Shown here in pieces: positions 34,840 through 40,956 of a DNA stretch of 40,956 bases (position 1 is its first letter; each line of letters begins with the position of its first letter). The DNA lies in NCBI GenBank assembly GCA_017509155.1, contig JAFWQE010000048.1, positions 1-40,956 on the forward strand, given 5' to 3'. Both the position numbers and the translations under genes were made by a program. The stretch comes from Prevotella sp. GTDB lineage: Bacteria > Bacteroidota > Bacteroidia > Bacteroidales > Bacteroidaceae. Below the pieces are notes generated by a model. That model had not been told where the DNA came from, searched no databases, and was given only the letters and a program-made list of their open reading frames with translations.

Positions 34840-37800
34840 ATCACTTCGTTTGTTTCATGAAGATACTTTTTTTCCGTAGACATCCCCCTTGGGGCTTCTC
34901 CTACAACCTTCCAATAGATGACGGGAAGCATGGTAACCACAAGGATGAGCGACCCGATGCCACCGGCGAAGATGGTGACGCCCACCGGCATCCAGAAGGA
35001 AGACTGCGCAATGATCATAGGAACGACGCCGACGGCTGTGGTCGCCGTGGTGAGGAAGATGGGCACCATGCGTCGCTTGCCCGCCTCGTAGGCAGCGCGT
35101 TTGACAACAGGAAAACCTGCTTTTGCCGAATCAGTGCCATCGGAAGATCCTGCATTCTTCACCAGATTGTTGGCATGTTCGAAGATGAGAATCTCGTTGC
35201 GCATAATCATTCCCATGAGGGTGATGAGGCCGAAGATGGAGGTGAGACCGAGGGCACGGTCCATGAGTCCCAGTCCGATGAGTGCGCCGGGAATCATGAG
35301 TCCGAGCGCGACCATGCAGATGGTGGTGATGCCAAACTTCTTGAAGTTGAACAGGAGGAAGAAGAACACGATGGTCATTGCAATGACGATGCCCCAGAAG
35401 ATTTGCGGCAGGGCCTCGTCGCCGTATTCTATCTCGCCTCCCACCTCGCATCGCACGCCATCGGGAAGCGTCATCTGCTGCATGTGTGCGGCGAGTGCTT
35501 TCTCCACCGGTGCCGTGTATACACCCTGTGCGAACTGTGCGGTGACGGTGATGCATCGCTCTCCGCCGCGGTGCACGATGCGGCTCTCACTCCACCGAGG
35601 CGTCACCTTGGCGACCTGTCGCAGGGGATAGGTGATGGGTGATGGATGATGGGTGATGGCGGAAAGCTGATTGGTGATGGCCGACATTTGATGGGGGATG
35701 GCCAGGTCTTCGATGTCGGAGAAGGTGATGTCGGCACCATCCTTCACCACGATGGGCAGTTCGTAGTCGTCTTCCCATATCTGTCCCACGCGCAGGTTGC
35801 TGGTCAGCGTGCCCAGGGTGAGCTGGGCGGTGGTGCGGTTGAGTCCCATCTGTGCGGCCATGACAGGGTCGAGCGTGACGCTGACGATGGGCGAAGGCTG
35901 GTAGAAGTCGGTGTGCACCCATTCAAGTTCGGGCATCTGCCGCATGTGTGCCATCATCCTGTCGGCCACGGCATGCAGCGAGTCAAGGTCGTCGCCATAG
36001 AAGCGGTATTCCAGTTCGTTAACCTCGAGATAGTCGAGCCGCTTGAACTTGACGTAGGCGTCGGCGAAGGCCTCGCTCAACATCGGCTGGTACTCTGCCA
36101 GCAACTCTAGCGTAGCCTTGTCGCCGGTGGTGTTGACGATGAACTGTGCGTAGTTGGCGCCGGCCATCTGCGGAGCGTATGCGTCCATGAATCTTGGCGA
36201 CGCGCACCCGATAAACCCGGTGATGCCTTTGATGCGCTCGTCTTTCTGCAGCACGTGGCGCACAGAGTCGGCGATGGCCGTCGTCTCCTTCATGCCCCGT
36301 CCTTCTGGCAGGAATATCTCCACGGCAAACTGGTCGCGGTCGGCGTATGGGAAAAGACGAATCTTCAGCGAGGGCACAATGAGCAGGGAAAGCATGATGA
36401 CTACCAGTCCGCAAACGATGGTGAGCCACGGATGACGGAAGGTGACGTCGAGCACGCGGTTGTAGGTGAGCTGCACGCGGGTGATGATGCTGCCACGCGA
36501 AGACGTAGAGGAAGAATCTGGTGAAGCCCCCTCGGGGGACGAAGAGGAGGCTGCTTTCTTAATCAGCTTTACCTCCAGGAACGGTATCACCGTAACGGCC
36601 AGCAGCAACGACACCATGAGGTTGATGGTGATGGTCCACGGGAAGTCCTTCAGACAGTCGTGGAACACACCTTTCATGGTGAACAGGAAGGGGAAGAAAA
36701 TGGCGCAGATACACAACGTGGCCAGCATCATCGGCATGAAATACTGGCGTGCCGACTGCAGGGCTGCAACCTTTGGCTCATAGCCCTTGCCTAGGTATTC
36801 CAGGTAGCCATCGATGACCACGATGCTGTTGTCTACGATCATGCCCAGCACAACAATCAAGGCTGCCAGCGTGACAATGTTGAGCTCGATGCCCACCAGA
36901 TACATGATGGCCACCGAGACAAACGTGCTCAGCGGGATGGTGATGGCAGCAACGATGGCCGACCGCAGCGGAAACAGCACCATCATGACAAGGATGATGA
37001 CCGCCATGGAGATGAGAAGGTCGCGCAGGAACGAGCTGACGCTGAGCTCCACCACCTTGGGCTTGTCGGCAATGCGCGTGATGTTGACGTCGTCGGGCAG
37101 CTCCTCTGCGCGGAACTCATCGAGCACGCGGTTCACCTCATCGCCATACTGCACCACATTGTTTCCAGGCGTCATCTCCATCGAGAGCAACACACAGGGA
37201 TGGCCGTCCTGCTCGATGCGGCTGGCCAGCGGGTCATATTCCCTCACCACGCGCGCCACGTCGGCCACTCTCACCATCTTTCCCGTTGCGGCATCGCTGT
37301 AGATGATGGTGGCGGCAATCTCCTCCTCGCTGTTCTCAGTGGGCTCTATGTGGATGGGTATCTGCTGGTCGGCATCGCTGATGCTTCCGCTCATGGTGGT
37401 CAGTCCCTGTGCCTGCAGATGGCTGAAAAGCGTCTGCTCGCCAATGCCGTAGGCCTGTAGCCGCTGCCGGTCAATGTAGAGGCTTATCTGCTCTTTCTGT
37501 TCGCCGTAGAGCTTCACGTTGGCCACCGAGGGGATGCGGCGCAGACGGTCGCTCAGGCGGTCGCTGTAATCCTTCAGCTCGCGATAGCTTCGCTGGCCGC
37601 TCTCTATGGAGATGAGCAGGGCTGAGGTGTTGCCGAAGTCGTCGTTCACCACGATGGCAGCCACGCCAGCCGGCAGCGATGCCTTGAACGAGTTGAGACC
37701 GTGCTTCAGCTTGCTCCACACCTCGTCCTTGTTATTCACGTCGTCATTGAGCCTCACCATGACGAAGCACATGCCGTTTTGCGAGGTCGACGTGGTCTTC

Positions 37801-38054
37801 ACACGGTTCACTTCGCCATAGGTAAAGAGGTAGCGCTCCAGCGGGCGCGCCACCTGCTGCTCCACTTCTTCGGTGGTAGCACCTGGATAGACCGCCACCA
37901 CAACACCCTGACGGATGGTGGCATGGGGGAACTCATCCTTTGGCATGTCGTACATGCCGTAGATGCCCAGCCCAAACAAGATGGCAATGATGAGCAGCAT
38001 GATGGAATGGTGCTCCAGTGGCCACTTCAGCCAGTTCATCGGTTCCTTATTCAT
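34836..38054 (-). CDS. RND-family efflux transporter, AcrB-like inner-membrane pump
   Basis: A 1072-residue proton-driven pump of the hydrophobe/amphiphile efflux type. The first helix (HHSIMLLIIAILFGLGIYGM) is followed by a porter domain, GATTEEVEQQVARPLERYLF, and helices 2-6 with ALIVVLGMIVDNSIVVIDGY; the second half repeats the layout (FGLITLMGMIMRNEILIFEH). Three segments look unlike the family: residues about 503-525 (SSSSPEGASPDSSSTSSRGS) in the loop before helix 7, about 787-808 (HQMSAITNQLSAITHHPSPI) in the second porter domain, and the C-terminal tail GEAPRGMSTEKK. The middle one clearly matches intergenic repeats; the other two do so weakly. Second gene of the operon; substrate unknown. 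Confidence 0.94.
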   Translation of the reverse strand: MNKEPMNWLKWPLEHHSIMLLIIAILFGLGIYGMYDMPKDEFPHATIRQGVVVAVYPGATTEEVEQQVARPLERYLFTYGEVNRVKTTSTSQNGMCFVMVRLNDDVNNKDEVWSKLKHGLNSFKASLPAGVAAIVVNDDFGNTSALLISIESGQRSYRELKDYSDRLSDRLRRIPSVANVKLYGEQKEQISLYIDRQRLQAYGIGEQTLFSHLQAQGLTTMSGSISDADQQIPIHIEPTENSEEEIAATIIYSDAATGKMVRVADVARVVREYDPLASRIEQDGHPCVLLSMEMTPGNNVVQYGDEVNRVLDEFRAEELPDDVNITRIADKPKVVELSVSSFLRDLLISMAVIILVMMVLFPLRSAIVAAITIPLSTFVSVAIMYLVGIELNIVTLAALIVVLGMIVDNSIVVIDGYLEYLGKGYEPKVAALQSARQYFMPMMLATLCICAIFFPFLFTMKGVFHDCLKDFPWTITINLMVSLLLAVTVIPFLEVKLIKKAASSSSPEGASPDSSSTSSRGSIITRVQLTYNRVLDVTFRHPWLTIVCGLVVIMLSLLIVPSLKIRLFPYADRDQFAVEIFLPEGRGMKETTAIADSVRHVLQKDERIKGITGFIGCASPRFMDAYAPQMAGANYAQFIVNTTGDKATLELLAEYQPMLSEAFADAYVKFKRLDYLEVNELEYRFYGDDLDSLHAVADRMMAHMRQMPELEWVHTDFYQPSPIVSVTLDPVMAAQMGLNRTTAQLTLGTLTSNLRVGQIWEDDYELPIVVKDGADITFSDIEDLAIPHQMSAITNQLSAITHHPSPITYPLRQVAKVTPRWSESRIVHRGGERCITVTAQFAQGVYTAPVEKALAAHMQQMTLPDGVRCEVGGEIEYGDEALPQIFWGIVIAMTIVFFFLLFNFKKFGITTICMVALGLMIPGALIGLGLMDRALGLTSIFGLITLMGMIMRNEILIFEHANNLVKNAGSSDGTDSAKAGFPVVKRAAYEAGKRRMVPIFLTTATTAVGVVPMIIAQSSFWMPVGVTIFAGGIGSLILVVTMLPVIYWKVVGEAPRGMSTEKKYLHETNEVI
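35625..35700. repeat. GGTGATGG repeat array inside the RND pump gene
   Basis: On the plus strand GGATAGGTGATGGGTGATGG, ATGATGGGTGATGGCGGAAA and TTGGTGATGGCCGAC repeat the GGTGATGG unit seen in the gaps at 25644-25668 and 31951-31970. Translated on the minus strand in frame it gives repeated (S)AIT(H/N) units. Confidence 0.8.
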
Positions 38055-38088
38055 CTTCTTTTCTACAGTCCCAATTCGTTTATTTCAT

Positions 38089-38219
38089 GAGTCCACTTTA
38101 AAAAGACCTTTCTGTCCTGTCGCCCCTCGGGGCTTTTCTGTTACTTTTTGGTTTTCAAGAAAAGGTTCCACCCCTCCCTTTGGTCTTTTCGTCCCTTTGG
38201 GACTATTTCAAATGGACTC
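38089..38219. repeat. Element with GAGTCCAC inverted ends (family C copy 2)
   Basis: It begins GAGTCCACTTTAAAAAGACC and ends GGGACTATTTCAAATGGACTC. The interior shares GGGGCTTTTCTGTTAC and CACCCCTCCCTTTGGTC with the copy at 12289-12404. It lies inside the efflux operon, between the adaptor and the pump. Confidence 0.75.
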
Positions 38220-38248
38220 GTTTCTTTCATTCGATCATTCGTGATCAC

Positions 38249-39274
38249 TTATTGATTCACTACTTTTGTTCCCTCGCTCAGTTTCTGGCATCCTTCCACG
38301 ACCACCTTCTGCCCCAGGGCCACGCCACTGCTCAGGTTCACGTAGTTGCCACGTGTGCCACCAATGGTGACATGGGTGCGGTGGACGGTACTGTCGGCCG
38401 CCACTGTCCATACGAAGAGCTTGCCGCCAGCCTCTTTCTGCACGGCCGTCACGGGCACTGAGACGCCTTCCACGCTATGCTTTCCGCCGGTGTCGAAGCT
38501 CACCGATGCCACCATGCCTGGCAGCAACCGACGATTGGGATTGGCCACGCTGATGCGCACGTCGTAGGTGTGGGTAAGCGCATCGGCCACCACACCTTTC
38601 TCTATATGTCCGCCTCTCACCCGCTCGCCCACGGCTTCCACGCTGATGGTTGAGGGTGTGTTGGCATTGATGGCCTTGAGGTCGGTCTCAGGCACGGCCA
38701 CCTTCACTTTCACGGTGCTCACGTCGAGAATGGTGACCACGGCCTGCGAGGGCATGGCGGTCTCACCGGCCTTCACCTGCTGACGACCTACAATGCCGCT
38801 CACAGGTGCCACCAGACGACAGTCGGCCACGTTCTTGCGCGCCACCTCCAGCTGTGCCCGGGCCTGCGCCACCTTGCTCTCTATCTCCACCCACTGCATC
38901 TCGGGCAGGGAGCCGTTGTCGTGAAGCATCTTGAAACGCTGATAGGCATCGTTGGCCTGCGCCATCTGCGCCTCGGCACCTTTCAGCAGGCTGCGCGCCT
39001 GGGCGTCGTCCATCTCGGCAATGAGCTGTCCGCGCGCCACGGCTTGTCCCTCACGCACGGCCATACGTTTCACAATGCCCATGCTGGTGAAACTCACGGC
39101 GGTGGCCTCGCGCTCCTCAACAATGCCCACATAGGTCTGTGTACCCTCGGCGCGCGCCTGTCCCACCTCGAGCGTCTTCACCTTGGCAGGAGCCTTTACC
39201 GACGGCGCTTTCTCGCTACTGCAACTGACGGTCAGCAAACCGACGGCCAGTATCATCAAATACGTTTTCTTCAT
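38249..39274 (-). CDS. RND efflux periplasmic adaptor (HlyD/MFP family), lipoprotein
   Basis: A 341-residue membrane-fusion protein that joins the inner-membrane pump to the outer-membrane channel. Lipoprotein signal MKKTYLMILAVGLLTVSCSS with lipobox around Cys 18. Domain order is usual: barrel-sandwich (VGIVEEREATAVSFTSMGIV), helical hairpin (AQMAQANDAYQRFKMLHDNG), lipoyl return (LVAPVSGIVGRQQVKAGETA), beta-barrel (VKVKVAVPETDLKAINAN) and membrane-proximal domain. The start was taken at the signal peptide; the frame is open 27 codons further. First gene of the efflux operon, divergent from the AraC-type regulator. Confidence 0.95.
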   Translation of the reverse strand: MKKTYLMILAVGLLTVSCSSEKAPSVKAPAKVKTLEVGQARAEGTQTYVGIVEEREATAVSFTSMGIVKRMAVREGQAVARGQLIAEMDDAQARSLLKGAEAQMAQANDAYQRFKMLHDNGSLPEMQWVEIESKVAQARAQLEVARKNVADCRLVAPVSGIVGRQQVKAGETAMPSQAVVTILDVSTVKVKVAVPETDLKAINANTPSTISVEAVGERVRGGHIEKGVVADALTHTYDVRISVANPNRRLLPGMVASVSFDTGGKHSVEGVSVPVTAVQKEAGGKLFVWTVAADSTVHRTHVTIGGTRGNYVNLSSGVALGQKVVVEGCQKLSEGTKVVNQ

Positions 39275-39335
39275 TATTTGTATGTCTTTTTTCTTTTCTG
39301 CTTTTCCTGATAACCAGTGTGGGAACAGGTTTTGT

Positions 39336-39356
39336 AGGTTGCGGACATGCCGCAAC
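39336..39356. repeat. GGTTGCGG hairpin repeat (family D copy 4)
   Basis: TAGGTTGCGG-acatg-CCGCAAC: the same layout as the units at 18390 and 20843 with GC replaced by GT/AC in the stem. It would lie in the leader of the efflux mRNA. Confidence 0.55.
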
Positions 39357-39482
39357 GGTCACCAGCCTTTACTCGTTTGGAAGGGATAAGGCACATCCCC
39401 TACCCTTTCGAAGAATCGTGAAGAAACAAAATGCTTCTCCCCTCGCCTTCCATTCTTCGCTCCTTCCATGTCTTATTTGACT

Positions 39483-39568
39483 GCAAAGATGGTAATTTTC
39501 TACCAATAACAGATGTTCTTTTTATCGTGAAACATGTTCTTTTTTCACTATTTGAGCAAAAAAGAACA
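39483..39568. promoter_or_regulatory. Candidate AraC-type operator and promoter between regulator and efflux operon
   Basis: ATGTTCTTTTT occurs at 39513 and 39534, exactly 21 bases apart, the spacing of tandem half-sites of AraC-family regulators. An inverted copy AAAAAAGAACA is at 39558-39568. On the minus strand CATCTTTGC (39491-39483), a -7 box with one mismatch, lies so that the first half-site overlaps the -33 position of the efflux promoter. Confidence 0.5.
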
Positions 39569-39623
39569 AAAAAAGGTATGTATTGATTATAATCATATCA
39601 GATTTTTTTGCCACCTTTGCATC

Positions 39624-40541
39624 ATGCACTTTCCAAAAGATACACCCAACGAGGCCGATCTGAGCAAGATTGCCATCACCCACCCCGTCGACGCCGATGT
39701 TACCGTGGGCTATTTCGACAGTGACATCATCACGATAGACAACGTGAAACTGCTGACCGACCCCACCACGGCGCGTCTGCAGATGAACGTCGTGGCCTTC
39801 TGCAACCAAGGCAAGATGCAGGCCAGCATGAACGGACAGCCCATCGTGTTGCGCGCCAACCAGCTCCTCATCTGTCCGTCGCAGGTGTCCTTTACCGACT
39901 TCATGTTCAGTCCCGACTTCGCCTTCAAGGCCATCTTCATCAGCAACAGCATGCTTCAGACGCTGCTCCACGACAAAATCAACCTCTGGACCACCATGCT
40001 CTACGTAAAGAAGACCAACGTGCTGACGCTCGACGCCGAGGGCATCAGGCTGCTCAACCTGTACTATGAGATGCAGAGACTCATCAAGGAAACCACATGG
40101 GTGAGGGCATGCAAGACCGAAGTGGCGCAGAGCATCCTGCGCGCCGCACTGCTCTGCCTGTGCGAGCTCTTCGAGGAACAGCTGCCCAACCACCACGTCA
40201 TGCCCATGGTGCGCAACGCATCGACCGCCACGTTCCAGAAGTTTCTCAACCTGCTTCACTCAACCACCATGAAGCACCGCCCCGTAGAGTGGTATGCCAA
40301 CCAGCTGTGCATATCGTCCAAATATCTGTCAGCCATTTGCAAGGACAACTCCGGACGGACCGCCAACCAGTGGATACAGGAGCACGTGCTGGAGGACATA
40401 CGCTACTATCTGAAGTCAACCGACCTGAGCATCAAGCAGATATGTGATCAGCTCGGCTTTCCCAACCCCTCTTTCTTCGGTAAGTTCGTCCGCCAGCATT
40501 TCGGCATGACGCCCATCCAACTGCGCCGCGAAGGCCTCTGA
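39624..40541 (+). CDS. AraC-family transcriptional regulator
   Basis: A 305-residue DNA-binding regulator. The N-terminal part (about 1-190) is a cupin-like ligand domain with TARLQMNVVAFCNQGKMQAS and GQPIVLRANQLLICPSQVSF. The C-terminal AraC domain has two helix-turn-helix units: VEWYANQLCISSKYLSAICK and LSIKQICDQLGFPNPSFFGK, then FVRQHFGMTPIQLRRE. The ATG at 39624 is the first that gives a plausible protein start; a CACCTTTGC box ends only four bases before it, so the mRNA could be nearly leaderless. It is divergent from the RND operon and probably controls it. Confidence 0.92.
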   Translation: MHFPKDTPNEADLSKIAITHPVDADVTVGYFDSDIITIDNVKLLTDPTTARLQMNVVAFCNQGKMQASMNGQPIVLRANQLLICPSQVSFTDFMFSPDFAFKAIFISNSMLQTLLHDKINLWTTMLYVKKTNVLTLDAEGIRLLNLYYEMQRLIKETTWVRACKTEVAQSILRAALLCLCELFEEQLPNHHVMPMVRNASTATFQKFLNLLHSTTMKHRPVEWYANQLCISSKYLSAICKDNSGRTANQWIQEHVLEDIRYYLKSTDLSIKQICDQLGFPNPSFFGKFVRQHFGMTPIQLRREGL

Positions 40542-40753
40542 TTCACTGCTGGTGCTTTGGTGCCACGGATGAACACGGACTAGCCCGGACTATTCCTTTG
40601 CACCGAGCAACAAGAGTTCGTGTTTCTACGTACTCTTCTGCGCACAAGACAGTTCAAGAAAGTCCGTGTCTGTCTTTTGCAAAAAAACTGCCAAATAAAC
40701 TACATTTAAATGGCAAATAAAGTGATTTTTTCTGCCGTTCTTTTTTAGGCCAT
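40542..40753. other. Gene-free gap between the AraC-type gene and the IS element
   Basis: I see no gene. CCACGGATGAACACGGACTA recalls low-complexity intergenic repeats elsewhere in the window (3333-3357, 27200-27235). TGCCAAATAAACTACATTTA and ATGGCAAATAAAGTG form an imperfect inverted pair. Confidence 0.5.
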
Positions 40754-40956
40754 CCTAAATTCCGCAGTACTTTAGTTTAACTTTCTTTATAAGTTCCTGA
40801 GCAACAAAAAGTTGCCCAGGATTTTGCCATGTCAGATTTTTCACTTATCTTAGTACTGCAATTCAAAACAAGCAAATTCATCAATGACATGGCAAAGGTA
40901 AGCATAAAATCTGAGAAAATCACCGCTTTTGGCGGAATATTTTTCGTTTTGGACAA
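40754..40956 (+). mobile_element. Left end of an IS1380-family insertion sequence
   Basis: The transposase reading frame begins at 40889. The probable left terminal repeat starts at or near CCTAAATTCCGCAGTAC (40754). A strong hairpin CCTGAGCAAC-aaaaa-GTTGCCCAGG lies at about 40797-40821, and GCAGTACTTTAG is mirrored by CTTAGTACTGC (40850-40860). The right end is outside the window, so the boundary is approximate. Confidence 0.6.
40889..40956 (+). CDS. IS1380-family transposase, N-terminal fragment
   Basis: Twenty-two codons before the window ends: MAKVSIKSEKITAFGGIFFV followed by LD. The MAKxxIKSEKxTxFGGIF start is what I recall for DDE transposases of IS1380-type elements in Bacteroides and Prevotella, which use it before the catalytic domain. 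Catalytic residues are not in the window. An ATG at 40884 is out of frame and closes after five codons. Confidence 0.75.
   Translation, partial: MAKVSIKSEKITAFGGIFFVLD

Overview
The window reads as a moderately GC-rich Bacteroidales chromosome, most likely a Prevotellaceae gut or rumen bacterium. This rests on the many promoters with the Bacteroidetes -7 box (TAnnTTTG, at best with TTTG 19 bases upstream), the fused SecDF, the carbohydrate-active families GH97, PL11 and GH3, the tiny 'smalltalk' protein, and a C-terminal tail on the PL11 enzyme typical of Prevotella. It holds about 36 genes, two of them cut by the window edges. No rRNA, tRNA or CRISPR array was found.

Layout. 1-139: 5' end of a fucose-isomerase-like gene. 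596-2956: GH3 glycosidase lipoprotein. 3587-5027: small accessory module (smalltalk peptide, RteC-like protein, M15 peptidase). 5225-8514: aroQ, an O-methyltransferase and a PL11 rhamnogalacturonan lyase. 8907-9979: AT-rich pair, lipoprotein plus outer-membrane barrel, behind a leader with a 180-bp palindrome. 10527-12220: alkyltransferase-like protein and a secreted carboxymuconolactone decarboxylase-cupin fusion. 12620-18310: housekeeping genes (SecDF, EEP phosphatase, rhomboid protease, HU). 18427-20720: ECF sigma, anti-sigma-like protein and two secreted proteins in one operon. 20891-22639: XerD and an ADP-ribosylglycohydrolase. 23001-27106: GH97, glutathione peroxidase and an AXE1-type esterase. 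27377-30412: WG-repeat protein, radical SAM activase, and two proteins (TonB type and CarboxypepD type) sharing one N-terminal zinc-ribbon/membrane module. 30903-33200: metal-chelate/cobalamin-type ABC permease and binding protein without an adjacent ATPase. 33370-39274: tripartite RND efflux operon. 39624-40541: divergent AraC-type regulator. 40754-40956: left end of an IS1380-family element.

The most unusual property is the density and variety of short dispersed repeats between genes. There are at least five kinds: purine-rich GGTGAGAG/GGTGATGG arrays with GGGAGGG hairpins; a palindrome with arms of GTTTGGGAGTTTAGGAG; an element with GAGTCCAC inverted ends; small GGCTGCGG...CCGCAGCC hairpins; and a 22-bp tandem array joined by ACTCGAGTCC. 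Some of this repeat DNA appears to have entered protein-coding genes in frame: the RND pump has one clear and two weaker repeat-like segments, and the outer-membrane efflux protein has a 25-bp tandem duplication translated in two frames. Other points of interest are a terminator hairpin that contains the promoter of the next gene (24925-24976), an AraC-type operator candidate with 21-bp periodicity that has a look-alike upstream of the fucose-isomerase-like gene, and the paired zinc-ribbon membrane proteins.

All functions are inferred from sequence by eye. No database search was run.
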